Notes: generated from the sequence alone by a model not told the origin. DNA of 64,000 bases from Amycolatopsis sp. DSM 110486 (GCF_019468465.1 NZ_CP080519.1:10654501-10718500); one strand, 5' to 3'; numbered from the stretch's first letter, positions 1-9,095 are shown. Translations and numbers: made by a program.

Positions 1-2
1 CG

Positions 3-584
3 TTCGTGGACTATCACCGGTTCACCGCGATCAACTACAAGCTGCCGCTGCTCGACCTGCTCGTGGGCTCGGCGTCGCTGATCGCGGAGTACAACGGCAT
101 CGCGCGCGCCGGGCATGTGAAGGACAAGATCACGCAGCTCATCGCGTACGCCGAGACGGTGCGCGGGCTCGCGGAGCTGGCCGCGCTGCGGTCGCGGCCC
201 GGGCAGGACGGCATCCAGCAGCCCGACCCCGTCGCGGTGAACACGGCGAAGTACACCTTCGCGCACGGCTTCCACGACGCGGCGGCGAAGCTCATGGACC
301 TCGCCGGTGGCCTGCTCGCCACCGGCCCGGGCGGTGAGGACTGGGCGAACCCGGAGATCCGCGCGGTGCTGGAGAAGTACTACGCGGCCGCCGTGCCGGC
401 CGAGCCCCGGCTGCGGTTGCTGAACCTCATCGCCGACCTCACCGCCCGCGACTACGGTGGCTACCAGGCCGTGCTCGCCACGCACGCGGAAGGTTCGCTG
501 GAGGCGGAGAAACTGCAGATCGCCCGCACCTACGACCCGACGCGCGCCCGGGCGTACGTCAGCCGCCACGCCGGACTCGCCTGA
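3..584 (+). CDS. HpaB-family enzyme, C-terminal part (4-hydroxybutyryl-CoA dehydratase / 4-hydroxyphenylacetate hydroxylase type), cut by window edge
   Basis: The reading frame is already open at the left edge and ends at TGA 582-584, so only about the last 193 residues are seen. The sequence (HRFTAINYKLPLLDLLVG, then IAEYNGI and FAHGFHDAAAKLMDLAGG) resembles the C-terminal domain of the HpaB superfamily, which includes flavin-dependent phenol hydroxylases and the FAD/4Fe-4S enzyme 4-hydroxybutyryl-CoA dehydratase/vinylacetyl-CoA isomerase. The iron-sulfur ligands that would separate these options lie outside the window. A crotonase starts 12 bases downstream, which favours an acyl-CoA substrate; this is inference from context. 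Confidence 0.65.
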   Translation, partial: FVDYHRFTAINYKLPLLDLLVGSASLIAEYNGIARAGHVKDKITQLIAYAETVRGLAELAALRSRPGQDGIQQPDPVAVNTAKYTFAHGFHDAAAKLMDLAGGLLATGPGGEDWANPEIRAVLEKYYAAAVPAEPRLRLLNLIADLTARDYGGYQAVLATHAEGSLEAEKLQIARTYDPTRARAYVSRHAGLA

Positions 585-596
585 AAGGGGCCTTCC

Positions 597-1382
597 TTGA
601 CCGCGCCAGTTGATGTGCCAGTGAAGATCGAGCAGGACGGTGCCGCGCTGCGCATCGAGTTCGACCGGCCCGACCGGCTCAACGCCGTGACGACCGCGAT
701 GCTCGTACGCGCCGGCGACGCCGTGGAGGAAGCGCTGGCCGACGCGAGCGTGCGGGTGGTCGTGCTGACCGGAGCCGGGCGCGCCTTCTGCGCCGGCGCC
801 GATCTCGCCGGCAGCGACATCGAAGCCGACCCGGACACGGGCACGATCGACGCCGCCAACCGGCTCACGCGCCTGTTCCGCGACATCCCGAAGCCGGTGG
901 TGGCCGCGGTGAACGGCCCGGCCGTGGGCGTGGGCTGCTCGTTCGCGCTGGCCGCGGACCTGTGCGTGGCGCGGGAGTCGGCGTACTTCCTGCTGGCGTT
1001 CGCCAACGTCGGTCTCATGCCCGACGGCGGCTCCACCGCTTTGGTGCCCGCCGCCATCGGCCGCGCCCGGGCGGCGCGGATGGCGATGCTGGCCGAGCGT
1101 GTGCCGGCTCCGCAGGCCCTGGAGTGGGGCATGATCTCCCACGTCGTGCCGGACGCCGACTTCGACGCGGAGGTCGCCCGCCTCACCCAGCAGCTCGCCG
1201 AAGGCCCCACAGCTTCGTTCGCGCAGACGAAGCGGGCGTTGGCCGCTTCGTCGCTGGCCCAGCTCGACGGCGCGTTCGAGCTGGAGCGGACCGGTCAGTC
1301 GTCGTTGTTCGCCACCAAGGACTTCGCCGAAGGCCTGGCCGCCTTTCGCGCCAAGCGTCGCCCCGAGTTCCGCGGCGAGTGA
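597..1382 (+). CDS. Enoyl-CoA hydratase/isomerase (crotonase family)
   Basis: A 261-residue crotonase-fold protein of usual family length. The oxyanion-hole segment RAFCAGADL (about residues 61-69) and the helix PKPVVAAVNGPAVGVGCSFALAADL are typical. At the second catalytic site it reads VGLMPDGGS, with Asp instead of the hydratase Glu, which is more like isomerase or PaaG-type members than a classical hydratase. The start is TTG at 597, six bases after an AAAGGGG ribosome site. The gene follows the HpaB-family gene by 12 bases and is probably co-transcribed, suggesting a shared acyl-CoA pathway. The exact substrate cannot be told. Confidence 0.85.
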   Translation: MTAPVDVPVKIEQDGAALRIEFDRPDRLNAVTTAMLVRAGDAVEEALADASVRVVVLTGAGRAFCAGADLAGSDIEADPDTGTIDAANRLTRLFRDIPKPVVAAVNGPAVGVGCSFALAADLCVARESAYFLLAFANVGLMPDGGSTALVPAAIGRARAARMAMLAERVPAPQALEWGMISHVVPDADFDAEVARLTQQLAEGPTASFAQTKRALAASSLAQLDGAFELERTGQSSLFATKDFAEGLAAFRAKRRPEFRGE

Positions 1383-1385
1383 GGT

Positions 1386-2180
1386 CTACTGCCGCTCGTA
1401 GGGCAGCTTCTCCCCCGCCTCCACGGCGAACGGGAGCCGGTTGCCCTCGGGCGGCAGCGGGCACGTCGCGAAGTCGGTGAACGCGCAGGGCAGGTTGCGG
1501 GCCCTCGTGAAGTCCACCGTGACGCGGCCGTGCTCGTCCGGCTTGTCCACCGACAGCGACCGGTTGGCCGCGTAGGTGGTGACGCCGCTGGTGGCGTCGG
1601 TGAAAAGGATCGTGAACCCGCCTTCGCGCCCGTTGAAGGCGGTGAGCGTGTACTCGGCACCATCGTGGGTGAACCGGACCTTGCCGGGCGCGGTGTACAC
1701 GTGCGACAGCCCCTCGACCACGGCCCCCACCGTGACCGGCCGCGGCTCCTCGAACGCCTCGAACCGCGCTTCGACGGCCCAGCTCTCATCCGGTTCATAC
1801 GCCGGCACACCCCGGAACCCGGCGAGCACCGGCGCCTCGGGATCGTGCACCCGAATCAGGTACCCCGACCGCCTCGCGATCTCCACCTCGACGGCCCCGG
1901 CCCTCACCCGCGTCCCGGCGCCGCTGTTCACCAGCTCGATCCGCTTGACACCGGTGACCTTCTCGCCCTCGTGCTCGAGGTCGGCACCGTCCGGATCGAC
2001 GTACGCGGCTTCCTCGTCCTGCCACCACTTCCCTGGCAGGTTCCCGTAGCTGCGCGGCTCGTCCTCCAGCCAGTCGAGGGACACGAGCGCCAGCCAGCCG
2101 TAGGGGTCGGCCAGCTCCTTCTCGCGCTGGAGCTTCCAGTCCTGCCAGGCTTGGGTGAAGTCCCTGGTGCTCGCCGTCAT
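1386..2180 (-). CDS. DUF1684 family protein
   Basis: A 264-residue protein of the DUF1684 type. Recognisable features are the N-terminal W-x-x-K-x-x-R-E-x-E-L-x-x-P-Y-G-W-L segment (about residues 11-30) and the C-terminal stretch DFTRARNLPCAFTDFATCPL followed by NRLPFAVEAGEK, both conserved in this family of unknown function. The ATG at 2178-2180 follows a good AAGGGG site; an open frame continues upstream but has no coding character. It is convergent with the crotonase (3 bases between stops) and divergent from the hydrolase at 2302. The family is soluble; no function should be assigned. Confidence 0.8.
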   Translation of the reverse strand: MTASTRDFTQAWQDWKLQREKELADPYGWLALVSLDWLEDEPRSYGNLPGKWWQDEEAAYVDPDGADLEHEGEKVTGVKRIELVNSGAGTRVRAGAVEVEIARRSGYLIRVHDPEAPVLAGFRGVPAYEPDESWAVEARFEAFEEPRPVTVGAVVEGLSHVYTAPGKVRFTHDGAEYTLTAFNGREGGFTILFTDATSGVTTYAANRSLSVDKPDEHGRVTVDFTRARNLPCAFTDFATCPLPPEGNRLPFAVEAGEKLPYERQ

Positions 2181-2301
2181 GCTTGCCCCTTCCGTCGACC
2201 CGTGCCGGGGACAACGCCTCGCTGCGGGCGTTGTTCCGCGTCCCATCATGCGGGCGCCGATATCTTCGGGTGGGGTGCCGACGGCGACAGGAGCACAGGG
2301 C

Positions 2302-3216
2302 ATGGCGGACGACACCGGAAGCGGGGCCGAGCCCCCGCTGGGGACGCGTTACGAGGTCCCGGGCGGAGCGATGCTGCTGCACCGGTCCGGCACCGGTGGG
2401 CCACCCGTGGTCTTCCTGGCCGGCGGCGGGATGTTCGGCCTCTACTACTGGAACGTGCACGACCTCGTCGCGGAGTTCACCACCAGCGTGCTCTACGACC
2501 GGCTCGGCACGGGCTGGAGCGACGTGGTGGATCTCCCCCGCAGCGGCACGCAGGTGACCGACGACCTCCACGAGCTGTTGCGCACCGCGGCTGTGTCCGG
2601 CCCGTATGTACTGGTCGGGCATTCACTCGGCGGCCTGTACGCCCGGCTCTACGCGAAGCGGTTCCCCGGCGAGGTCGCGGGCTTGGTCCTGCTCGACCCG
2701 ACGCACGAGGACATCGTCGGTTACCTGCCGGAGGAAAAGGCTCAGCTGCTGCGGAACTCGAGCACCGAGGACCTGTTCCCGCCCGAGCAGCTGGACGCGA
2801 TGCGGACCGCGTACCGGGCCATCTTCGGCCGGGCGCTCGCCGGCTGGCCCGCCGAGATCCGCGAACCTCTGCTGGGCCAGGGTTTCAGCCGCGAGCGCTA
2901 CCGGCAGTCCCTGCGGGAGCCGATGAACCTGCCGCAGCTGTTCGGCGAGGTCCGCGACGCTGGGCCTGATCCCGACGTGCCGCTGATCTTCGTGTCCGCC
3001 ATGGGAATCGACCGGTTCGCCGAGGAGCTGGTGCCGCCCGAGGCGCGCGCCTCGCTGGTCGAGTCCAATCGAGCCAAGCACCGGCTGTACACCGATCTGG
3101 CCGCCGCACTCCCCCGAGCCGAAGTCCGCCGCCTGGACGATGCCGGGCACTCGGGCCTCGCCTGGCTCCGGCCGGACGCCGTGGTCCAGGCAATCCGTGA
3201 CGTGTCGCCGCGCTGA
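2302..3216 (+). CDS. Alpha/beta hydrolase
   Basis: A 304-residue alpha/beta-hydrolase-fold protein. The nucleophile elbow GHSLGG lies near residue 107, the acid is probably the Asp of LLDPTHED, and the catalytic His sits in DDAGHSGLAW near the C-terminus. An N-terminal strand pair with FLAGGGMFGLYYWN replaces the usual HG oxyanion motif. There is no signal peptide, so it should be cytoplasmic. ATG 2302 follows an AGGAG sequence; the longer frame upstream overlaps the divergent DUF1684 gene and is unlikely to be coding. Substrate unknown; esterase, lipase or epoxide-type chemistry are all possible. Confidence 0.85.
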   Translation: MADDTGSGAEPPLGTRYEVPGGAMLLHRSGTGGPPVVFLAGGGMFGLYYWNVHDLVAEFTTSVLYDRLGTGWSDVVDLPRSGTQVTDDLHELLRTAAVSGPYVLVGHSLGGLYARLYAKRFPGEVAGLVLLDPTHEDIVGYLPEEKAQLLRNSSTEDLFPPEQLDAMRTAYRAIFGRALAGWPAEIREPLLGQGFSRERYRQSLREPMNLPQLFGEVRDAGPDPDVPLIFVSAMGIDRFAEELVPPEARASLVESNRAKHRLYTDLAAALPRAEVRRLDDAGHSGLAWLRPDAVVQAIRDVSPR

Positions 3217-3304
3217 CCCGGCCCCGCCGAGTCTCGGGTCGGAAACGTGGGCCCTGTCGATCTCGGAACGGCGTTACGATCCGCCTTCCGGGTGAGGGGG
3301 AGCC

Positions 3305-4780
3305 ATGGGGGAAACCGCTTCGGAGACAGCCACGAAGACCAGGGTGCCGTTCGCGGCGGGCGGGGTCGGGGTCGTGGTGCTGGTGCAGGCCGCGGTGCTC
3401 ACGGTGTTGTCCGGCGGGTACGGCTTCCACCGCGACGAGTTCTACTACGTCGCCGCCGGGAACAGGCTGGCGTGGGGGTACGTGGACCAGCCGCCGTTGA
3501 CGCCGGCGTTGGCGAGGCTCGCGACGAGCCTGTTCGGGGACACGCCGCCCGGGCTGAGGGTGGTCGCGACGCTCGCCGGGGTGGCGACCGTGATCGTCCT
3601 GGCGTTGGTCGCGCGGGAGTTCGGGGCCGGATACGCGGGTCAGGTGATCACCGCCGTGGTCACGGCCCTGTCCGGCTACGTCCTCGTCGTCTCGCACATG
3701 CTGTCCACCACCACGATCGACATGCTCGTCTGGTCGGCGCTGGGGCTGTTCACCGTCAAGCTGCTCAAGACCGGCGACGGCCGCTGGTGGCTCGCGATCG
3801 GCGCGGCGACGGGCGTCGGGCTGCTCAACAAGTGGCTCGTGCCCCTGCTGCTCGTCGCGCTGGCGGTCAGCGTGTTCGTCACGGGGCCCCGCAAGGTGTT
3901 CCGGACGTGGTGGCTGGCGGCCGGCGCGGCCATCGCGCTCGCGGCGGTCGCGCCCGTGCTCGTCTGGGAGGCGCGCAACGGCTGGCCCATGGTCACGTTC
4001 GCCGGCGGCATCAGCGAGAACGACGGCGCCGAGAACCGCCTGATGTTCGTCCCGCTGCAGATCGCGTACCTGTCGCCCGCGCTGGTGCCCGTGTGGATCG
4101 CCGGGATCGTGCGGCTGTGGAAGATGCCTCGGCTGCGCTCGCTCTCGCTGGCCTATCCGATTCTCTGCGTCATCCTGCTCGCGCTCGGCGGCAAGCCGTA
4201 CTACTCGCTGCCGCTGCTGATGCTGCTCACCGCCGCCGGCGTGCAACCCGCACTGGAGTGGTTCGCGCGCCGCCGGGCGAGGCGGTGGTGGCTGGTCGCC
4301 GCGGCGCTCGGGGCGGCCGTCTCCCTCGCCATCGGGCTGCCGATCGTGCCGGCGCAAGCCCTCGGTCCGGTGCTCGCGCTGAACAAGGAGCAGGGCGAGC
4401 AGATCGGCTGGCCGGGGTTCGTCACGACTGTCGCCGACGTCTGGCGGCAGATTCCTGAGAAGGCCGACGCCGTCGTCTTCACCAGCAACTACGGCGAAGC
4501 CGGCGCGATCGAGCGCTACGGCCCGGCGCACGACTTGCCCACGCCGTACTCGGGCCACATGTCCTACGCCGACTGGGGCCCGCCGCCCGACCGGATGGAC
4601 GGGGCCGTGGTGCTCGTCGGCACGTTCGACCGCCCGGCCCGCGCGTTCACCGGCTGCCGCCAGGTCGCCGTGCAGGACGCCGGGATCGACAACGACGAGC
4701 AGGGCACCCCGGTCGCCCTGTGCACCGGAACCACGGCCGCGTGGTCGGCACTCTGGCCGAGCCTCCGCCACTTCGCCTGA
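3305..4780 (+). CDS. Membrane glycosyltransferase, GT39/ArnT-like (PMT family)
   Basis: A 491-residue polytopic membrane protein with about ten hydrophobic segments followed by a short soluble C-terminal domain. The first extracytoplasmic loop carries FHRDEFYYVAAGNRLAWGYVDQPP, with the acidic pair and DQPP motif of GT-C lipid-phosphate-sugar transferases (dolichyl- or polyprenyl-phosphate dependent). Such enzymes move sugars from polyprenyl-phosphate donors onto proteins or cell-wall glycans on the outer face of the membrane. GAGGGGGAG precedes ATG 3305. Two related proteins lie at 33093 and 34699. Acceptor and sugar unknown. Confidence 0.8.
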   Translation: MGETASETATKTRVPFAAGGVGVVVLVQAAVLTVLSGGYGFHRDEFYYVAAGNRLAWGYVDQPPLTPALARLATSLFGDTPPGLRVVATLAGVATVIVLALVAREFGAGYAGQVITAVVTALSGYVLVVSHMLSTTTIDMLVWSALGLFTVKLLKTGDGRWWLAIGAATGVGLLNKWLVPLLLVALAVSVFVTGPRKVFRTWWLAAGAAIALAAVAPVLVWEARNGWPMVTFAGGISENDGAENRLMFVPLQIAYLSPALVPVWIAGIVRLWKMPRLRSLSLAYPILCVILLALGGKPYYSLPLLMLLTAAGVQPALEWFARRRARRWWLVAAALGAAVSLAIGLPIVPAQALGPVLALNKEQGEQIGWPGFVTTVADVWRQIPEKADAVVFTSNYGEAGAIERYGPAHDLPTPYSGHMSYADWGPPPDRMDGAVVLVGTFDRPARAFTGCRQVAVQDAGIDNDEQGTPVALCTGTTAAWSALWPSLRHFA

Positions 4781-4789
4781 CGCGCTCGG

Positions 4790-4795
4790 TAGGGT
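4790..4795 (+). promoter_or_regulatory. -10 box of leaderless rnhA promoter
   Basis: TAGGGT lies six bases before the GTG of rnhA and there is no Shine-Dalgarno sequence, so the transcript probably begins at or next to the start codon. No convincing -35 is seen. Confidence 0.5.
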
Positions 4796-4801
4796 CGCTG
4801 C

Positions 4802-5272
4802 GTGAGCGAAGAGGCCGTGGAGATCTACACCGACGGAGCGTGCAGCGGCAACCCCGGCCCGGGCGGCTGGGGCGCCTTCCTGCGCTACGGCCGCCACGAG
4901 CGCGAGCTCTACGGCGGCGAGGACACCGTGACCACCAACAACCGCATGGAGCTGATGGCGCCGATCCGCGCCCTGGAAAGCCTCACGCGACCCTCGGTCG
5001 TGCGGATCTACACCGACAGCACCTACGTCCGCAACGGCGTGATGCAGTGGATGCCGCGCTGGAAGAAGAACGGCTGGCAGACCGCGGCGAAGCAGCCCGT
5101 GAAAAACGCCGACCTGTGGCAGCGCCTCGACGCCGCGGGCGAGCGCCACGAGGTCGAGTGGCTGTGGGTCAAGGGCCACGCCGGCCTGCCCGAGAACGAG
5201 CGCGCCGACCGGCTGGCCGTGAAGGGCGCGCAGGAATCCGCCCAGGCCGGGGTCAAGCGTGCCCGCGGCTGA
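4802..5272 (+). CDS. rnhA: Ribonuclease HI
   Basis: A 156-residue RNase H type 1 enzyme that cuts the RNA strand of RNA-DNA hybrids. All four catalytic acids are visible: Asp in [17 protein letters not shown] near residue 10, Glu in [10 protein letters not shown], Asp in [11 protein letters not shown], and Asp in ENERADRLA near the C-terminus, with the active-site His in WVKGHAG. Length is normal for the stand-alone bacterial enzyme. The GTG at 4802 sits six bases after a TAGGGT box. The next gene starts inside its last codons. Confidence 0.95.
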   Translation: MSEEAVEIYTDGACSGNPGPGGWGAFLRYGRHERELYGGEDTVTTNNRMELMAPIRALESLTRPSVVRIYTDSTYVRNGVMQWMPRWKKNGWQTAAKQPVKNADLWQRLDAAGERHEVEWLWVKGHAGLPENERADRLAVKGAQESAQAGVKRARG

Positions 5273-5642
5273 CCCACGCTGTCCCTGCGGCCTGCTTCAG
5301 CCCTACGCCGAGTGCTGCGGCCGCTTCCACGACGGCCGCCAGACCGCGCCGACCGCCGAGCTGCTCATGCGCTCGCGCTACAGCGCGTTCGCCGTCGCCG
5401 ATGCCGCGTACCTGCTGGCGACCTGGCACCCGGACACCCGTCCGAAGCGGCTGCGCCTCGACGACGGCCAGGAGTGGACCGGCCTCGACATCCTCGGCGG
5501 CACAGGCGGCGGGCTGCTGCAGAACGAGGGCACCGTCGAGTTCCGCGCGCACTACCGCTTCCGCGGCAACGAAGACGCACTGCACGAGAACAGCCGCTTC
5601 GTCCGCGAAGCCGGCCAATGGTTCTACGTCAGTGCCCTCTGA
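5259..5642 (+). CDS. YchJ-like (UPF0225) protein with SEC-C type zinc motif
   Basis: A 127-residue protein beginning with RCPCG and YAECCGRFH, the short cysteine motif (C-x-C-x8-C-C) that binds zinc in SEC-C/YchJ proteins, followed by the conserved [10 protein letters not shown] segment and an NTF2-like domain ending in REAGQWFYV. It overlaps the end of rnhA by 14 bases, so the two are translationally coupled. GTG 5259 is the only start that keeps the cysteine motif intact. The role of the family is not established. Confidence 0.85.
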   Translation: MPAADPRCPCGLLQPYAECCGRFHDGRQTAPTAELLMRSRYSAFAVADAAYLLATWHPDTRPKRLRLDDGQEWTGLDILGGTGGGLLQNEGTVEFRAHYRFRGNEDALHENSRFVREAGQWFYVSAL

Positions 5643-5683
5643 AACTGCCCTCTGAAACTGCGCTCTGACCCGGTCTCAGAGGG
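5635..5683. terminator. Repeat-built hairpin between convergent YchJ and esterase genes
   Basis: CCCTCTGA occurs at 5635-5642 and 5648-5655 inside a 13-base tandem repeat (GAAACTGCCCTCT at 5641, GAAACTGCGCTCT at 5654). Its exact complement TCAGAGGG is at 5676-5683, so either copy can form an eight-pair stem; CTCTGA (5663) offers a third, six-pair option. The right arm contains the esterase stop codon. A bidirectional terminator is likely but there is no T run. Confidence 0.45.
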
Positions 5684-7097
5684 AATCCCACAGCCGGCGC
5701 TGCTCGGCGTCCGGATCGGACACGGTCGTGCTCACGTCGTCGAACAGCCGCGTGATCCGTGCGCCAGGCTCGTACGGCCCCCAGCCCGGGTCGCCCGTCG
5801 CAACGAAGCGGACCCACACGTCGAACATCTGCGTCGCCATCGCCTGCAGCCGAGCCGGATCCGGTTTCGCCAGCGCGAACAGGAAGCGCCAGTTCTTGTT
5901 GCCGATGTCGTCGAACATCAGCGGCAGGTCGAGCCCGTGCACGGCGCCGAGCCCCTTGCCGCGCGGCGCGATCCGCCAGTCGAGCCGGTACATCCACGCG
6001 GTGCCGCCGGCGGCGTGCTGCGCCTCCGCCAGCCGGATGGCGGGCAGCCACCAGTCGCCGGCCGTCCGCACGCGGTTGCGCAGCTGATCCTCGGGCCAGT
6101 CCGGCAGCAGCTCGCGGTAGGCGGCGACGCCCTTGGCGATCGTCTCGTCGTCGAGCATCGTCGAGCCGGTGCCGAGCAGCTTCGCGCGGCCGGTCTGCAG
6201 CCAGGAGAACAGGTCCTGCTCGTCGGCCGTCGTGCCGGTGAGAACCCGAACGTCGCGCGCGGCCCCGTCGGCCACGGCCTCACCCGGAAACCGGGGCAGC
6301 AGATCTCCGTCCACGATCACGCGGTAGGTCACGAGCTTCCCCGAAGCGGCCGCGACCCGTTGCTGCGCCTCGAGGATCCGCGTCACCGGCAGCGTGGCGA
6401 GCTCGCCCGCGGGCACGCCGAGGTCGGCCAGCAGCGCCGCCGCCACGGCCTCGCCCTCGGCCGGCGTGTGCACGACCGAGCCGACGCCCGTGCCGCTCTG
6501 CACGATCGCCTGGTGGAAAAGCCCCCGCGTCCGCGGCACCGCCAGCAACGTGCCGACCGTGCGCCCGCCGTTCGACTGTCCGGCGAGCGTGATCCGGTCC
6601 GGGTCGCCGCCGAACGCGGCCACGTTGTCGCGCGCCCATTCCAGCGCGAGCACCTGGTCGTGCAGTGAAAGATTGCCCTCGGACACGCCGGGCAGCCGCA
6701 GCATGCCCAGCACCCCGAGGCGATAGCCGACGGTCACCACGACCACGCCGCGGCGCGCGTAGGCCGACGCGTCGAACTGGTGCGGCGAGCCCATCACCCC
6801 GCCACCGCCGTGGATCCACACCAGCACCGGGTACGGCCCGGGTGAGGCCGGCGCGTAGACGTTGACGTGGAGGCAGTCCTCCTCGCCGGTGAACCCGCGC
6901 CCGGTCACCTCCGGCTGCGGAGCCCGCGCGGCGAACCGCCTCGCGTCGCGGACGCCGGTCCAGCTGCCGACCGGCCGCGGCGGCCGGAACCGTAGCGGAC
7001 CCACGGGCGGCTCGGCATAGGGCACACCCAGGAAATACCCCACCCCGTCGCGCACTTCGCCACGCACCGCACCGGCTCGCGTCTCCACCGTCGTCAC
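5676..7097 (-). CDS. Type B carboxylesterase
   Basis: A 473-residue carboxylesterase/cholinesterase-fold enzyme. N-terminal GVPYAEPPVGPLRFRPP, the EDCLHVNVYAP block and the oxyanion segment VWIHGGGGVMGS are diagnostic. The nucleophile elbow reads GQSNGG instead of the usual GESAGG, which keeps the Ser but changes its neighbours. The catalytic Glu is probably in TADEQDLF and the His in GAVHGLDLPL. No signal peptide is seen. I chose GTG 7097, which follows a CTAGG sequence; the open frame runs much farther upstream, over the antiporter gene, and is not coding. Substrate unknown. Confidence 0.88.
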   Translation of the reverse strand: MTTVETRAGAVRGEVRDGVGYFLGVPYAEPPVGPLRFRPPRPVGSWTGVRDARRFAARAPQPEVTGRGFTGEEDCLHVNVYAPASPGPYPVLVWIHGGGGVMGSPHQFDASAYARRGVVVVTVGYRLGVLGMLRLPGVSEGNLSLHDQVLALEWARDNVAAFGGDPDRITLAGQSNGGRTVGTLLAVPRTRGLFHQAIVQSGTGVGSVVHTPAEGEAVAAALLADLGVPAGELATLPVTRILEAQQRVAAASGKLVTYRVIVDGDLLPRFPGEAVADGAARDVRVLTGTTADEQDLFSWLQTGRAKLLGTGSTMLDDETIAKGVAAYRELLPDWPEDQLRNRVRTAGDWWLPAIRLAEAQHAAGGTAWMYRLDWRIAPRGKGLGAVHGLDLPLMFDDIGNKNWRFLFALAKPDPARLQAMATQMFDVWVRFVATGDPGWGPYEPGARITRLFDDVSTTVSDPDAEQRRLWDSL

Positions 7098-7181
7098 GTG
7101 GACCAGCCTAGTGACCACGGTGGGCACCCGGGCCGGTGGCGAGTTCCGTGTCCCGCGAGCACCCGCGACCGTGCGCGGGTC

Positions 7182-9068
7182 ATGATTACCCCCGTGCACA
7201 TCGCGGCGGAATTGGTGGCGCTGGTCGTGACGGTCCTCGTCGTCACGGTCATCGCGAGGCGTCTGGACTGGTCGGCGCCCCTGTGTCTGGTCGCGGTGGG
7301 GGTCGCGGCGTCGTTCATCCCGAGCTTGCCCGACTACCAGCTCGACCCCGAGGTCGTGCTGATCGGGCTCCTGCCCCCACTGCTGTACTCGGCGTCGATC
7401 CAGACGTCGCTGGTCGCGTTCAACAAGCTGCGCGGGCCGATCCTCGTGCTGTCGGTGGGCCTCGTCGTGTTCACCGCGTTCGGCGTCGGTGTGGTCGCCT
7501 GGGCCGTGGTGCCGGGCCTGCCGCTCGCCGCGGGGATCGCGCTCGGCGCGGTGGTCGCGCCGCCCGACGCGGTGGCGGCGAGTGTGGTCGCGCGCCGGGT
7601 CGGCATGCCGCGCAAGCTCGTGCGGCTGCTGGAGGGCGAGAGCCTGTTCAACGACGCGGCCGCGCTGGTCACCCTGCGCACCGCGATCGCGGCCATCGCC
7701 GGGTCGATCAGCCTGTGGCAGGTCGGGCTCGACTTCCTGCTCGCCGCGTTCGGCGGGATCGTGGTCGGCCTCCTGGTCGGCCTGGTCGCGACCCAGCTGC
7801 GCAAGCGCCTGGAGGAACCGGTCACGGACACGGCGCTTTCCTTCGCCGTGCCGTTCGTCGCCTACCTGCTGGCCGAGGTCGCGCACGGCTCCGGGGTGCT
7901 CGCGGTGGTCGTCTGCGGCCTGATGCTCGGCCACGAGTCGCCGCGCATCCTCTCCGGCTCCACGCGGCTCGCGTCGCGGCTCAACTGGCAGACGGTGCAG
8001 TTCCTGCTGGAGAACATGGTCTTCCTGCTGATCGGCCTGCAGCTGCGCGGGATCCTCATCGAGGTCTCCAAAACGGGCCTGTCGGTGTGGGAGCTCGTCG
8101 GCATCTGCACCGCGGTGCTCGGCACGGTGATCCTCACGCGCGTGCTGTGGCTGGTCGGCATCGGCGTGCAGAAGCGCCTCACCGTCCGCTTCGTCAAGAA
8201 GCCGAAGATCTGGCCCTGGCGCTACTCCGCGGTGATCGCGTGGGCCGGCATGCGCGGTGTCGTCACGCTCGCCGCGGCGTTCGTGCTCCCGGCCGACACC
8301 CCGCAGCGCGCCGTGCTGGTGCTGGCCGCGTTCGTGGTCGTGGCGGGCACGCTCGTGGTACAGGGCATGACGTTGCCGACGCTGATCCGGCGCCTGCGCC
8401 TGCCGCGGCCCGACCCGGCCGAGGACGCACTGCAGGAAGCCGCCGTGGTCAACGACATGACCCGCGCCTCGCTCGCGAAGCTCGAGGAGATCAGCACCCC
8501 GGACGACCCGCCGGACATCATCGAACGGCTGCGCGACCGCCTCCAGTACCGCGCAGACTCGGCGTGGGAGCAGCTCGGCCGCCAGAGCGCGCTCGCCGAG
8601 ACCCCGAGCGACGCCTACCGGCGGCTGCGCCTGCAGCTTTTGGAGGTCGACCGCGAGCAATTCCTGCTGGCGCGCGACAACGGCACGGCAGACGACACCG
8701 TGCTGCGCCGCGTGCTCGCCCGGCTCGACATCGAGGAGTCGCTGCTCGACCGCGTCGAAGAAGAAGCGCCGGTCGTCGCACGCGAGCTGAGCACTCCGGC
8801 CGTCACGGCGCGCTCCTGCAAACACTTGGCCCACCCGTGGCGCGACATGGACCCGAGCTCCCCCGACGTCTGCGCCGCGTGCATCGCGGAAGGCACGACC
8901 TGGGTGCACCTGCGCATGTGCCTCAAGTGCGGCAACGTCGCGTGCTGCGACTCCTCGCCGCGCAAGCACGCGACGCTGCACTTCCACGACAGCCGCCACC
9001 CGGTGATGCGCAGCTTCGAACCGGGCGAGACGTGGCGGTGGTGTTTCGTGGACAAACAGCTGGGCTGA
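7182..9068 (+). CDS. CPA1-type Na+/H+ antiporter with C-terminal UBP zinc finger
   Basis: A 628-residue protein. Residues 1 to about 420 form some twelve membrane helices of the CPA1/NhaP class, with the ion-site motif GESLFNDAAALV near residue 150. About 100 charged, helical residues follow (cytoplasmic), and the last 85 residues form a UBP-type zinc finger: SCKHL, HPWRDMDP, VCAACIAEG, RMCLKCGNVACC, and H residues in HATLHFHDSRHP. The UBP finger in eukaryotes binds the ubiquitin C-terminus; its bacterial ligand is unknown. ATG 7182 has only a weak ribosome site; GTG 7194 is an alternative. Confidence 0.9.
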   Translation: MITPVHIAAELVALVVTVLVVTVIARRLDWSAPLCLVAVGVAASFIPSLPDYQLDPEVVLIGLLPPLLYSASIQTSLVAFNKLRGPILVLSVGLVVFTAFGVGVVAWAVVPGLPLAAGIALGAVVAPPDAVAASVVARRVGMPRKLVRLLEGESLFNDAAALVTLRTAIAAIAGSISLWQVGLDFLLAAFGGIVVGLLVGLVATQLRKRLEEPVTDTALSFAVPFVAYLLAEVAHGSGVLAVVVCGLMLGHESPRILSGSTRLASRLNWQTVQFLLENMVFLLIGLQLRGILIEVSKTGLSVWELVGICTAVLGTVILTRVLWLVGIGVQKRLTVRFVKKPKIWPWRYSAVIAWAGMRGVVTLAAAFVLPADTPQRAVLVLAAFVVVAGTLVVQGMTLPTLIRRLRLPRPDPAEDALQEAAVVNDMTRASLAKLEEISTPDDPPDIIERLRDRLQYRADSAWEQLGRQSALAETPSDAYRRLRLQLLEVDREQFLLARDNGTADDTVLRRVLARLDIEESLLDRVEEEAPVVARELSTPAVTARSCKHLAHPWRDMDPSSPDVCAACIAEGTTWVHLRMCLKCGNVACCDSSPRKHATLHFHDSRHPVMRSFEPGETWRWCFVDKQLG

Positions 9069-9095
9069 GGACCCCGGCTCGCAACCCGGCCCGGC

